Assembly (NCBI RefSeq): GCF_030687145.1
Contig: NZ_CP117460.1
Location: 5,394,001-5,458,000, forward strand
Direction: 5' to 3'
DNA length: 64,000 nt
From: Pseudomonas sp. FP1742
Lineage (GTDB): Bacteria > Pseudomonadota > Gammaproteobacteria > Pseudomonadales > Pseudomonadaceae
How positions within the stretch are numbered: position 1 is the first letter of the stretch; every line of letters starts with the position of its first letter. A program made the position numbers and the translations under genes. Below the pieces are notes generated by a model. The model did no database searches. It saw only the letters and a list, made by a program, of their open reading frames with translations, and had not been told where the DNA came from. This document shows, in pieces, positions 15,429 through 25,293 of this stretch.

Positions 15429-17837
15429 ATGAGCACTGATGGTGCTTTGAGTCGAAGCCGTCTGCTGCCGAGCCTGCTCGGTATCGTGCTTCTGCTAATG
15501 GGCCTGGCCTTGCTGGCCGGGGGAATCAAGCTGAGCATGCTCGGCGGCTCGCTGTATTACCTGCTCGCCGGTATCGGCCTGATGGTGGCTGGTGGGCTGC
15601 TGCTGGCCGACCGTTATGCGGCGCTGAGCGTGTACGCGGTGGTGCTGTTCGCCAGTACCGTCTGGGCACTGTGGGAAGTCGGTCTGGACTGGTGGCAACT
15701 GGTGCCGCGTCTGGCGCTGCTCTTTACCCTCGGCATCGTCATGCTGCTGCCATGGTTTCGTCGCCCGTTGCGTCGCGGCGACTTCAACCCGGTCGGCACC
15801 GGTGTGCTGAGCGCTGCCGTGGTCATCGCCGGTATCGCCGCGCTGGCCAGCCTGTTCACCAACCCCGGTGAAATCAAAGGCCAACTGGACCGTGACGCCG
15901 TGCCGGGCATGACCAACACCGCCCCGGCCATGCCGGACGGTGACTGGAATTCCTACGGCCGCAGCGCCCACGGTGATCGCTACTCGCCACTGGCGCAGAT
16001 CACTCCGCAGAACGTCAGCAAACTGGTTCCCGCCTGGACGTTCCGCACCGGTGACCTGCCTGGCCCGAACGACCCGGGCGAAACCACCGCCGAAAACACC
16101 CCGCTCAAAGCCAACGGCATGCTCTATGTCTGCACGCCGCACAGCAAGGTGATCGCGCTGGACCCGGACACCGGCAAGGAAATCTGGCGTTTCGATCCGA
16201 AGCTCTCCACGCAGAACGCGGCGAACTTCAAGGGTTGGGCGCACATGACCTGCCGTGGCGTGACCTATCACGATGACGCCGCCTATGCGTCCGAGCAGAG
16301 CCCGACCGGCACTGCCAACCCACCGGTGACCAGCGTCTGCCCGCGCCGGATCTTCCTGCCGACCGCCGACACCCGTCTGATCGCCCTGAACGCCGACACC
16401 GGCAAAATGTGCGAAGACTTCGGTAGCGGTGGCCAGGTCGACCTGACCGCCAACATCGGCGGCTTCACCGCCGGCGGTTACTACTCCACTTCGCCACCGG
16501 CGGTCACCAAAGACCTGGTGGTGATTGGCGGCCACGTCACCGACAACGTCTCCACCGACGAGCCAAGCGGCGTGATCCGCGCGTTCGACGTGCACACCGG
16601 CAAACTGGTGTGGAACTGGGACAGCGGCAACCCGGACGACACCACGCCGATTGCCGAAGGCAAGGTCTACACCCGCAACTCGCCGAACATGTGGTCCATG
16701 TTCGCCGTCGACGAAAAACTCGGCATGCTCTACCTGCCGATGGGCAACCAAACCCCGGATCAGTTCGGTGGCGCGCGTACCCCTGAATCGGAACTGCACG
16801 CCGCCGGCCTGACCGCGCTGGACATCGCCACCGGCAAGGTGCGCTGGCACTTCCAGTTCACGCACCATGACCTGTGGGACATGGACGTCGGTGGCCAGCC
16901 AACCCTGATGGACCTGAAAACCGCAGACGGTGTGAAACCGGCGGTGCTCGCATCCACCAAGCAAGGCAGCATCTACGTGCTGGACCGCAGCAACGGCCAA
17001 CCGATCGTGCCGATCAATGAGATCCCGGTGCCGCAAGGCGCGGTGGAAGGCGACCACACTTCGCCGACCCAACCGATGTCCGACCTGAACTTCGTGCCGC
17101 CGACCCTCAAGGAACGCGACATGTGGGGCGTGACCCCGTTCGATCAGATGCTGTGCCGGATCGATTTCAAATCCCTGCGTTACGACGGCATGTTCACCCC
17201 GCCATCGCTGCAAGGCTCGATCGTTTATCCGGGTAACTTCGGCGTGTTCGACTGGGGTGGCATGTCGGTCGACCCGGTGCGTCAGATCGCTTTCGTGAAC
17301 CCGAGCTACATGGCGTTCAAATCGAAACTGATCCCGGCCGCCGAAATCGCCAAACAAGGCCCGCGCGTGAGCGAAACCCAAGGCGTGCAGCCCAACAAAG
17401 GCGCGCCATACGGGGTGATCCTCGAAGCGCTGCTGTCGCCGATGGGCCTGCCGTGCCAGGCACCGGCCTGGGGTTACGTGGCGGCGGTCGACCTGACCAC
17501 CCACAAAACCATCTGGAAGCACAAGAACGGCACCGTGCGTGACAGCTCACCGGTTCCGATCCCTCTGAGCATGGGCGTACCCAGCCTGGGCGGGACCTTC
17601 ACCACCGCTGGTGGCGTGGCCTTCCTGAGCGGCACACTCGACCAGTACCTGCGCGCCTACGACGTGAAAAACGGCAAGCAGCTGTGGGAAGGCCGCCTGC
17701 CAGCCGGCGCGCAAACCACACCGATGACCTACACCGGCAAGGACGGCAAGCAATACGTGCTCGTCGTTGCGGGTGGTCACGGCTCGCTGGGCACCAAGCA
17801 AGGTGACTATGTGATTGCGTACAAACTGTCGGAATAA
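15429..17837 (+). CDS. gcd: Membrane-bound PQQ-dependent glucose dehydrogenase
   Basis: 802 residues, the normal length. Five hydrophobic segments in the first 140 residues (for example LLPSLLGIVLLLMGLALLAG, LALLFTLGIVMLLPWF) anchor it. The periplasmic PQQ propeller begins near residue 165 (DWNSYGRSAHGDRYSPLAQITPQNV) and carries repeated tryptophan-docking units such as GKEIWRFDP, GKLVWNWD and GKVRWHFQ. It oxidises glucose to gluconolactone and passes electrons to ubiquinone. It lies behind oprB with a REPIN between, and a strong terminator ends it. The ribosome site CACGGAG (15413-15419) resembles an RsmA/CsrA target. Confidence 0.95.
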   Translation: MSTDGALSRSRLLPSLLGIVLLLMGLALLAGGIKLSMLGGSLYYLLAGIGLMVAGGLLLADRYAALSVYAVVLFASTVWALWEVGLDWWQLVPRLALLFTLGIVMLLPWFRRPLRRGDFNPVGTGVLSAAVVIAGIAALASLFTNPGEIKGQLDRDAVPGMTNTAPAMPDGDWNSYGRSAHGDRYSPLAQITPQNVSKLVPAWTFRTGDLPGPNDPGETTAENTPLKANGMLYVCTPHSKVIALDPDTGKEIWRFDPKLSTQNAANFKGWAHMTCRGVTYHDDAAYASEQSPTGTANPPVTSVCPRRIFLPTADTRLIALNADTGKMCEDFGSGGQVDLTANIGGFTAGGYYSTSPPAVTKDLVVIGGHVTDNVSTDEPSGVIRAFDVHTGKLVWNWDSGNPDDTTPIAEGKVYTRNSPNMWSMFAVDEKLGMLYLPMGNQTPDQFGGARTPESELHAAGLTALDIATGKVRWHFQFTHHDLWDMDVGGQPTLMDLKTADGVKPAVLASTKQGSIYVLDRSNGQPIVPINEIPVPQGAVEGDHTSPTQPMSDLNFVPPTLKERDMWGVTPFDQMLCRIDFKSLRYDGMFTPPSLQGSIVYPGNFGVFDWGGMSVDPVRQIAFVNPSYMAFKSKLIPAAEIAKQGPRVSETQGVQPNKGAPYGVILEALLSPMGLPCQAPAWGYVAAVDLTTHKTIWKHKNGTVRDSSPVPIPLSMGVPSLGGTFTTAGGVAFLSGTLDQYLRAYDVKNGKQLWEGRLPAGAQTTPMTYTGKDGKQYVLVVAGGHGSLGTKQGDYVIAYKLSE

Positions 17838-17857
17838 GCGGTAGCGGCAGTTAAAGC

Positions 17858-17892
17858 AAAGGCGACGCCCTGCGAGGGGCGTCGCCTTTTTT
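17858..17892 (+). terminator. Rho-independent terminator of gcd
   Basis: Stem AAAGGCGACGCCC with GGGCGTCGCCTTTT around a five-base loop, followed by more T. It lies 20 bases after the gcd stop. Confidence 0.92.
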
Positions 17893-17930
17893 GTGCGCGC
17901 TGCAATCCCCGCCACACCCCAATTCAACAG

Positions 17931-18016
17931 TGGGAGCGGGCTTGCTCGCGAAGGCGATTTCATATTCAACATTGAAGTCGCCTGACACCCCGCTTTCGCG
18001 AGCAAGCCCGCTCCCA
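17931..18016. repeat. REPIN: inward pair of REP elements
   Basis: Two inverted REP cores (from 17931 and ending at 18016) separated by a short spacer containing CATATTCAACATTGAAG, in the gcd-lon gap. Confidence 0.85.
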
Positions 18017-18179
18017 GAGTTGAATGGGGTACATCTGCAAGAGACGGTTCGGCTGTCAGGCAGCCAAGATGCCCTACACCTGTCAAAACCCTGAACACAT
18101 ACCCTGAAATATCCAGAGCCATTGAAACCACCCCCCACCTGCCCCATCTAACATCCATACCCTATTGCGCAGGTGCCCC

Positions 18180-20597
18180 ATGACCGACCAGCAAGAATTC
18201 CCCGAAGACCCGAGCGAATACGCAGAAACAGACAACGCCGAACACCATGCACCCGGCAAAGGCCTCACCCTGCCTGGCCAGAACCTGCCGGACAAGGTCT
18301 ACATCATCCCGATCCACAACCGGCCCTTCTTCCCGGCGCAAGTTTTGCCGGTGATCGTCAACGAAGAGCCGTGGGCCGAAACCCTCGAACTGGTGAGCCA
18401 GTCCGACCACCATTCCCTGGCCCTGTTCTTCATGGATACCCCCCAGGAAGACCCGCGCCACTTCAACACCTCGGCCCTGCCCCAATACGGCACGCTGGTC
18501 AAAGTCCATCACGCCAGCCGCGAAAACGGCAAACTGCAATTCGTCGCCCAGGGCCTGACCCGGGTGCGCATCAAAACCTGGCTCAAGCACCATCGCCCGC
18601 CGTATCTGGTGGAAGTCGAATACCCGCATCAGCCCACCGAGCCGACCGATGAGGTCAAGGCCTACGGCATGGCGCTGATCAACGCGATCAAGGAACTGCT
18701 GCCGCTCAATCCGCTGTACAGCGAAGAGCTGAAGAACTACCTCAACCGCTTCAGCCCCAACGACCCCTCGCCGCTGACCGACTTCGCCGCCGCCCTGACC
18801 TCGGCCACCGGTAGCGAACTGCAAGAAGTGCTCGACTGCGTCCCCATGCTCAAGCGCATGGAAAAAGTCCTGCCGATGCTGCGCAAGGAAGTCGAAGTCG
18901 CGCGTCTGCAAAAAGAGATTTCCGCTGAAGTTAACCGCAAAATCGGCGAACATCAGCGCGAGTTCTTCCTCAAGGAGCAACTCAAGGTCATCCAGCAAGA
19001 GCTGGGCCTGACCAAGGACGACCGCAGCGCCGACATCGAGCAGTTCGAGCAGCGTCTGACGGGCAAGGTACTGCCGCCCCAGGCGCAGAAACGCATCGAA
19101 GAGGAAATGAACAAGCTGTCGATCCTCGAGACCGGTTCGCCGGAATATGCGGTGACCCGCAACTACCTCGACTGGGCGACCTCGGTGCCTTGGGGCGTAT
19201 ATGGCGAGGACAAGCTCAACCTCAAGCACGCGCGCAAGGTGCTGGACAAACACCACGCCGGTCTCGACGACATCAAGGACCGTATCCTCGAATTCCTCGC
19301 GGTCGGTGCCTATAAAGGCGAGATCAGCGGCTCCATCGTCTTGCTGGTGGGCCCACCGGGCGTGGGCAAGACCAGTGTCGGCAAATCCATCGCCGAATCC
19401 CTAGGCCGACCGTTCTACCGCTTCAGCGTTGGCGGCATGCGCGACGAAGCCGAGATCAAGGGCCATCGCCGCACCTACATCGGCGCACAACCGGGCAAAC
19501 TCGTCCAGGCGTTGAAAGACGTCGAAGTGATGAACCCGGTGATCATGCTCGACGAAATCGACAAGATGGGCCAAAGCTACCAGGGCGACCCGGCCTCGGC
19601 GCTGCTGGAAACCCTCGACCCGGAACAGAACGTCGAATTCCTCGACCACTACCTCGACTTGCGGATGGACCTGTCGAAAGTGCTGTTCATCTGCACTGCC
19701 AACACCCTGGACTCGATCCCCAGCCCGTTGCTGGACCGGATGGAAGTCATTCGCCTGTCGGGCTACATCACCGAAGAAAAAGTCGCCATCGCCAAGCGTC
19801 ACCTGTGGCCGAAACAGCTCGAAAAGGCTGGCGTATCCAAGAGTAGTTTGAGCATCAGCGACAATGCGTTGAAAGCCTTGATCGACGGCTACGCCCGCGA
19901 AGCCGGGGTACGGCAACTGGAAAAAAATATCGGCAAACTAGTGCGCAAAGCCGTGATGAAGCTGATCGACGAACCGAAAACGGTGATCAAACTCGGTCCG
20001 AAAGACCTTGAAGCCTCACTCGGCCGCCCGGTGTTCCGCAACGAACAAGTGCTGTCCGGCGTCGGCGTAATCACCGGACTGGCCTGGACCAGCATGGGCG
20101 GCGCCACCCTGCCGATCGAAGCCACGCGCATTCACACGCTCAACCGAGGCTTCAAGCTCACCGGGCAACTGGGGGACGTGATGAAAGAGTCGGCAGAAAT
20201 TGCGTATAGCTACGTCAGCTCCCATCTGAAGCAATTCGGCGGTGACCCGACGTTCTTCGACGAAGCATTCGTCCATCTCCATGTACCCGAAGGCGCAACG
20301 CCGAAAGACGGCCCAAGCGCCGGCGTAACCATGGCCAGCGCCCTGCTTTCGCTCGCCCGTAACCAGCCACCGAAAAAAGGCGTGGCCATGACCGGCGAAC
20401 TGACGCTGACCGGGCATGTACTGCCGATTGGCGGTGTGCGCGAAAAAGTCATCGCGGCGCGTCGGCAGAAGATCAATGAACTGATTTTGCCGGAGCCGAA
20501 CCGCGGTAACTTCGAGGAGTTGCCGGACTACCTGAAGGAAGGCATTACCGTGCACTTTGCCAAGCGCTTTGCGGATGTGGCGAAGATATTGTTCTGA
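18180..20597 (+). CDS. lon: ATP-dependent Lon protease, second-type paralogue (AsrA/Lon2-like)
   Basis: 805 residues from ATG 18180. It has an N-terminal substrate-binding LAN domain (VYIIPIHNRPFFPAQVLPVIV), a coiled segment, an AAA+ module with Walker A GPPGVGKT near residue 390 and Walker B VIMLDEID, and the S16 protease domain with catalytic serine in KDGPSAGVTM (near 711) and lysine in GGVREKVIAA (near 754). It degrades damaged and regulatory proteins in the cytoplasm. The gene does not lie next to clpX/hupB, where the main Pseudomonas lon sits. With its long acidic N-terminus it more likely corresponds to the second Lon (AsrA in P. aeruginosa); that identity is inferred. Confidence 0.88.
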   Translation: MTDQQEFPEDPSEYAETDNAEHHAPGKGLTLPGQNLPDKVYIIPIHNRPFFPAQVLPVIVNEEPWAETLELVSQSDHHSLALFFMDTPQEDPRHFNTSALPQYGTLVKVHHASRENGKLQFVAQGLTRVRIKTWLKHHRPPYLVEVEYPHQPTEPTDEVKAYGMALINAIKELLPLNPLYSEELKNYLNRFSPNDPSPLTDFAAALTSATGSELQEVLDCVPMLKRMEKVLPMLRKEVEVARLQKEISAEVNRKIGEHQREFFLKEQLKVIQQELGLTKDDRSADIEQFEQRLTGKVLPPQAQKRIEEEMNKLSILETGSPEYAVTRNYLDWATSVPWGVYGEDKLNLKHARKVLDKHHAGLDDIKDRILEFLAVGAYKGEISGSIVLLVGPPGVGKTSVGKSIAESLGRPFYRFSVGGMRDEAEIKGHRRTYIGAQPGKLVQALKDVEVMNPVIMLDEIDKMGQSYQGDPASALLETLDPEQNVEFLDHYLDLRMDLSKVLFICTANTLDSIPSPLLDRMEVIRLSGYITEEKVAIAKRHLWPKQLEKAGVSKSSLSISDNALKALIDGYAREAGVRQLEKNIGKLVRKAVMKLIDEPKTVIKLGPKDLEASLGRPVFRNEQVLSGVGVITGLAWTSMGGATLPIEATRIHTLNRGFKLTGQLGDVMKESAEIAYSYVSSHLKQFGGDPTFFDEAFVHLHVPEGATPKDGPSAGVTMASALLSLARNQPPKKGVAMTGELTLTGHVLPIGGVREKVIAARRQKINELILPEPNRGNFEELPDYLKEGITVHFAKRFADVAKILF

Positions 20598-20644
20598 GCC
20601 GTAACCTGATCGTTTCCATGTGTTGGGAATAATCAGACTCGACA

Positions 20645-20682
20645 AAAAGCCCGCTGACCTTTCAAAGGGTCGGCGGGCTTTT
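20645..20682. terminator. Bidirectional terminator between lon and the Fic gene
   Basis: A 15-bp stem with one wobble pair (AAAAGCCCGCTGACC with GGTCGGCGGGCTTTT) and an eight-base loop, flanked by A-run and T-run, so it can stop transcription from both converging genes. Confidence 0.88.
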
Positions 20683-20721
20683 CATTTATGTCACAGCTCA
20701 AGAAGGGCAGCTTGCCAGCGC

Positions 20722-22065
20722 CTATGGCGCTCCGCGCAAGAAGAACACCCACTCCCTGCCCATTTTCCTCTTCTCGAATACGTTCAACTCAACCAACCCA
20801 TTCAAGGTCGTCGACGCAGTGTTGTAAGAACAGTCCAGATTCTCCTTCACATTGACCGCCGTAAATTCCTTGGCCATTCCACTCTTGGCCACTTGGTATA
20901 CAGCTCGTTGCCTCTCGGTCAATTGATCGAAAAAACCGGATTCCAACAACCATCGATCAAAGTTCTCGGCATAAGCCAGACTTTTCCGATAAGCCTCAGT
21001 AAAACCACTGACAGCACGCAGAATCACCGAACACTGGAAATCGATGAAATAAGTCAGGTCCAGCTCATCAGCTTCCGTATTCAGGTACGAGCGGCCATAT
21101 TTCACCGGCGCATTGCGCAGCAAAATGCTGATAGCTACATAGCGAAAGGCCGAGAAGTCATTCTTGAACATGAACCAGTAAAACAGCGCCCGCGCGACCC
21201 GGCCGTTGCCATCGCGAAAAGGATGCTCATAACCCAACGCAAAATGCAGGGCGATGCCTTTTATCAACGGATGAAGATAATCCACTTGATAGGGGTCGTT
21301 GTGGGACTGATTGATCCAATTCGACAGCACCTGCAGCCGTGACAGCAGCCCCGCTGCGGGCGGCGGTGTATGCACGGTGTTACCCTCGCCATCCTGCACC
21401 ACCACATCATCGCTAGCCCTGAAAACCCCGGGTGAATATTGAATGTCGTCGATGCCCTCGACGCCGACACGATGCATCGCCGTAATCAGCTCGACGCTCA
21501 AGGGTTCATAACGCTTTTCCCAGGCGAAGTTCATCATTTTGTAGTTGCCTATGACCATCCGCTCATCCGGCGTACGCGGCAGCCGCTTGCGCTTAAGCAT
21601 ATCTTTTGCCACTCGAGTAGTGGTCGCCGCACCTTCGAGTTGGCTGCTGCTGATTGCTTCATCTTCGATCAGATCGTTGAGCAGATAGCTGAAATGCGCG
21701 TGCTCGCCGATCTGGCTGGTCATGTGTTCCAGCGCTGCCGTTGTCGCTTGCCGATCGACGGCAGAAATCGCTTTCTGCGCCAGCGGCGTGAGCACGAAGC
21801 GGCCCCACTGGACAGGCTCGCCCAATGGCAGAAGGGTCGAGTACTGGGCGGTCCGGGCTTTTTTGACCAAGGCCCAGCACAGATTCGAGTCCAGCCCCGG
21901 CGCCCAGCGGTAGCGCAAGTCATCGAATGGAAGGTAACGCCCCTGATCGTCCAGAGGCTTGAGCAGTGCGAGGTAGTCCGAGAGGCGTTCCTTATTGGGC
22001 GATTGCCCCAACCGATCGAACACCGGGTCGGATCTGCCCTTCAGCATGGGCGGCTTTTTCATCAT
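20722..22065 (-). CDS. Fic-family protein (putative AMPylase) with N-terminal inhibitory motif
   Basis: 447 residues. The Fic core HPFRDGNGR is intact at residues 281-289, with the catalytic histidine, so a nucleotide-transfer reaction, usually AMPylation, is plausible. The inhibitory helix motif S-x-x-x-E-G lies at 140-145 (SSQLEG), upstream of the core, making it a class II, self-inhibited Fic. An N-terminal region before residue 110 resembles the Fic/DOC N-terminal domain, and the last 70 residues look like a winged helix (LTERQRAVYQVAKSG...VNVKENLDCSYNTASTTLNGL). No antitoxin gene is adjacent, consistent with inhibition in cis. The target is unknown. Confidence 0.88.
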   Translation of the reverse strand: MMKKPPMLKGRSDPVFDRLGQSPNKERLSDYLALLKPLDDQGRYLPFDDLRYRWAPGLDSNLCWALVKKARTAQYSTLLPLGEPVQWGRFVLTPLAQKAISAVDRQATTAALEHMTSQIGEHAHFSYLLNDLIEDEAISSSQLEGAATTTRVAKDMLKRKRLPRTPDERMVIGNYKMMNFAWEKRYEPLSVELITAMHRVGVEGIDDIQYSPGVFRASDDVVVQDGEGNTVHTPPPAAGLLSRLQVLSNWINQSHNDPYQVDYLHPLIKGIALHFALGYEHPFRDGNGRVARALFYWFMFKNDFSAFRYVAISILLRNAPVKYGRSYLNTEADELDLTYFIDFQCSVILRAVSGFTEAYRKSLAYAENFDRWLLESGFFDQLTERQRAVYQVAKSGMAKEFTAVNVKENLDCSYNTASTTLNGLVELNVFEKRKMGREWVFFLRGAP

Positions 22066-22221
22066 TGCTGTCTCAAAAACTCACGAAACTGAGCCTTGAG
22101 TACAGCACCGCCCTTGCTCTGACTCAATATCAGACGGATCTGAAATACATGTAGGACCTACCGCAGGCCGCTCCTATAAGGGAATGCGGTGAGCCAAACC
22201 ACGAGGTCGAGGCAGCCAAGA

Positions 22222-25200
22222 TCACACAGGCTCTTTCCTGACCCTGAACCACGCCGCATACAACGCCGGCAAGAACAGCAGCGTCAACGCCGTCGCCACA
22301 ATCAGCCCGCCCATGATCGCCACCGCCATCGGCCCGAAAAACACACTGCGTGACAATGGAATCATCGCCAGCACCGCCGCCAGCGCGGTCAATACAATCG
22401 GCCGGAATCGCCGCACCGTCGCCTCGATGATCGCCTGCCAGGGCTTGAGCCCGGCAGCGATGTCCTGCTCGATCTGGTCGACCAGAATCACCGAGTTACG
22501 CATGATCATCCCGGACAGGGCGATGGTCCCGAGCATGGCGACGAAGCCGAACGGCTGACGGAACACCATCAGAAACAGCGTCACCCCGATCAACCCCAGC
22601 GGCGCGGTCAGAAACACCATGACCGTGCGTGAAAAACTGCGCAGTTGCAGCATCAGCAACGTCAGCACCACCACGATGAACAGCGGCACGCCGGCCTTCA
22701 CCGAGTTCTGCCCACGGGCCGAGTCTTCCACCGTACCGCCGACTTCCAGCAGATAGCCGTCCGGCAGTTCGGCGCGAATCGGATCGAGGGTCGGCATGAT
22801 TTGCTGCACCAGTGTCGCCGGTTGTTCCTTGCCGTAGATGTCGGCGCGAACCGTCACGTTGGGCAGGCGGTTACGGTGCCAGATGATGCCTTCTTCGAAG
22901 CCGTATTCCAGCGTGGCAATCTGCGACAGCGCCACGCTGCGACCGTTGTCGGTCGGTACGGCCAGGCTCGGCAGCAACGCCAGTTCGGTGCGCTCGTGCA
23001 CCGTGCCGCGCAGCAGGATCTCGATCAATTCGTTGTCTTCGCGGTACTGGCTGACACTGGAACCGGTCAGCGAACTCTGCAGGAACCTCGAGAGGTTCGC
23101 CGTGCTCACGCCCAGTGCCCGCGCGCGGTCCTGATCGACGTTCAGATACACGACTTTGCTTGGCTCTTCCCAGTCCAGATGCACGTTGGCCACGTGTGGA
23201 TTCTCGCGAACCTTGGCCGCGACTTTACGCGCCAGGGCGCGGACGTCCGCAATGTGTTCACCGGTGACCCGGAACTGCACCGGATAGCCAACCGGCGGGC
23301 CGTTCTCCAGTCGTGTGACCCGCGAGCGCAGGGCCGGGAATTGATCGTTGAGGGTTTCGATCAGCCAAGTGCGCAGGACTTCGCGGTCCTGGATGGTCTT
23401 GGCCAGCACCACAAACTGCGCAAAGCTCGCGGCCGGAAGTTGCTGATCCAGTGGCAGGTAGAAACGCGGCGAACCGGTGCCGACATAAGCCACATAATTG
23501 TCGATCCCGGCGTGATCCTTGAGCAGGCCTTCGAGACGCTTCACCTCCTCGGCGGTGTTGCTCAGGGAGGCACCTTCGGCGAGTTTCAAATCGACCATCA
23601 ACTCCAGCCGCCCCGAAGCCGGGAAGAACTGCTGCGGCACGAAGCGAAACAGCACCACGGACGCGACGAACATCACGATGGTGAGAGTGATCACCGTTTT
23701 GCGCCGGCGCACGCACCACTCCACCAGCCGTCTGACGCGCTGATAGAACGGCGTGCCGTAAGGGTCGGGCTGGTCGGTGCCGTGTTTGGCCGCGTGAATT
23801 TTCGCCAGGTCCGGCAGGAGTTTTTCCCCCAGATACGGCACGAAAACCACAGCCGCCACCCACGACGCCAACAGCGCGATGGTTACCACCTGAAAGATCG
23901 AGCGGGTGTACTCACCGGTGCCCGATTGCGCGGTGGCAATCGGCAGGAAACCGGCAGCGGTGATCAACGTACCGGTGAGCATCGGGAACGCGGTGCTGGT
24001 CCAGGCATAGCTGGCGGCCTTGATCCGGTCGAAGCCCTGCTCCATTTTGATCGCCATCATCTCCACGGCGATGATCGCGTCGTCCACCAGCAACCCCAGC
24101 GCCAGCACCAGCGCGCCGAGGGAAATCTTGTGCAGGCCTATCCCTAAGTAATACATGCAGGCGAACGTCATCGCCAACACCAGCGGTATCGCCAGCGCTA
24201 CGACCATGCCGGTGCGCACGCCTAGGGAGAAGAAGCTCACCAGCAACACAATCGCCAGGGCCTCCACCAGCACCTGGACGAACTCGCCCACACCGGTTTT
24301 CACCGCGGCGGGTTGATCGGAGACTTTGCGCAACTGCATGCCGGCCGGCAGGTTTTGCTGAATCCGGGCGAACTCGATTTCCAGCGCCTTGCCCAATACC
24401 AGAATATCGCCACCGTCCTTCATGGCCACCGCCAGACCGATGGCGTCTTCAGCCATGAAGCGCATGCGCGGCGCCGGTGGATCGTTGAAGCCACGACGAA
24501 CGTCCGCCACATCACCGATGCGGAACGTGCGATCTGCGACGCGGATCGGGAAGTTCTTGATCTCGTCGACCGTCTGAAAATTCCCCGAGACCCGTAGCTG
24601 CAACCGCTCGCTGGTGGTTTCGAAGAAGCCTGCGGTGGACATCGCGTTCTGTTCTTCGAGTGCCTGCTGCACCGCTGCCAGCGGCACCCCGAGGGTGGCC
24701 AGTTTAACGTTGGAGAGTTCGATCCAGACCTTCTCGTCCTGCAACCCGAGCAGGTCGACCTTGCCCACATCCTTGACCCGTTGCAGCTGAATCTGGATGC
24801 GGTCGGCGTAATCCTTGAGCACCGCGTAATCAAAGCCGTCGCCGGTCAGGGCGTAGATATTGCCGAAGGTGGTGCCGAATTCATCGTTGAAAAACGGCCC
24901 CTGGATGCCCGGTGGCAGGGTCTGGCGAATATCGCTGATCTTCTTGCGGACCTGATACCAGAGGCCCGGGATATCCACCGAGTGCATGGAATCCCGCGCC
25001 ATGAACGTCACCTGGGACTCGCCCGGCCGGGAGAACGAAGTGATCCGTTCGTACTCGCCGGTTTCCATCAGTTTCTTTTCAATACGCTCGGTGACCTGAC
25101 GCGACACTTCCTCGGCCGTGGCGCCCGGCCAATTGGTGCGTATCACCATGGCCTTGAAGGTGAACGGCGGGTCTTCGCTTTGGCCGAGCTTGGTGTAGGA

Positions 25201-25287
25201 CAACGCGCCGACCACAGCCAGCAAAAGCATCAGGAACAGGACGATCTGGCGGTTACGCAGCGCCCATTCGGAAAGATTGAAACCCAT
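22222..25287 (-). CDS. mexK: RND efflux pump inner-membrane transporter MexK
   Basis: 1021 residues of the HAE-1-type RND family. It starts MGFNLSEWALRNRQIVLFLMLLL, has two large periplasmic loops, and carries the proton-relay aspartate pair in LALGLLVDDAIIAVEMM. It expels drugs from the periplasm or membrane using the proton gradient. It follows a single membrane fusion protein gene by six bases, with no outer membrane factor gene alongside, and a divergent TetR gene then rsmJ come next. That order matches, from memory, mexK-mexJ-mexL-rsmJ of P. aeruginosa. TriC is a close relative and cannot be excluded by sequence alone, but TriABC has two fusion proteins. Confidence 0.82.
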   Translation of the reverse strand: MGFNLSEWALRNRQIVLFLMLLLAVVGALSYTKLGQSEDPPFTFKAMVIRTNWPGATAEEVSRQVTERIEKKLMETGEYERITSFSRPGESQVTFMARDSMHSVDIPGLWYQVRKKISDIRQTLPPGIQGPFFNDEFGTTFGNIYALTGDGFDYAVLKDYADRIQIQLQRVKDVGKVDLLGLQDEKVWIELSNVKLATLGVPLAAVQQALEEQNAMSTAGFFETTSERLQLRVSGNFQTVDEIKNFPIRVADRTFRIGDVADVRRGFNDPPAPRMRFMAEDAIGLAVAMKDGGDILVLGKALEIEFARIQQNLPAGMQLRKVSDQPAAVKTGVGEFVQVLVEALAIVLLVSFFSLGVRTGMVVALAIPLVLAMTFACMYYLGIGLHKISLGALVLALGLLVDDAIIAVEMMAIKMEQGFDRIKAASYAWTSTAFPMLTGTLITAAGFLPIATAQSGTGEYTRSIFQVVTIALLASWVAAVVFVPYLGEKLLPDLAKIHAAKHGTDQPDPYGTPFYQRVRRLVEWCVRRRKTVITLTIVMFVASVVLFRFVPQQFFPASGRLELMVDLKLAEGASLSNTAEEVKRLEGLLKDHAGIDNYVAYVGTGSPRFYLPLDQQLPAASFAQFVVLAKTIQDREVLRTWLIETLNDQFPALRSRVTRLENGPPVGYPVQFRVTGEHIADVRALARKVAAKVRENPHVANVHLDWEEPSKVVYLNVDQDRARALGVSTANLSRFLQSSLTGSSVSQYREDNELIEILLRGTVHERTELALLPSLAVPTDNGRSVALSQIATLEYGFEEGIIWHRNRLPNVTVRADIYGKEQPATLVQQIMPTLDPIRAELPDGYLLEVGGTVEDSARGQNSVKAGVPLFIVVVLTLLMLQLRSFSRTVMVFLTAPLGLIGVTLFLMVFRQPFGFVAMLGTIALSGMIMRNSVILVDQIEQDIAAGLKPWQAIIEATVRRFRPIVLTALAAVLAMIPLSRSVFFGPMAVAIMGGLIVATALTLLFLPALYAAWFRVRKEPV

Positions 25288-25293
25288 CTGGGA

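Noticed and set aside
15495..17522. 675-residue open frame opposite gcd
   Set aside because: It is the mirror of a strongly coded, GC-rich gene; the composition (His, Arg and Val heavy) is that of an antisense shadow, and no ribosome site is present.
22645..24147. 500-residue open frame opposite mexK
   Set aside because: Histidine/glutamine-rich shadow of an RND gene with full family motifs.
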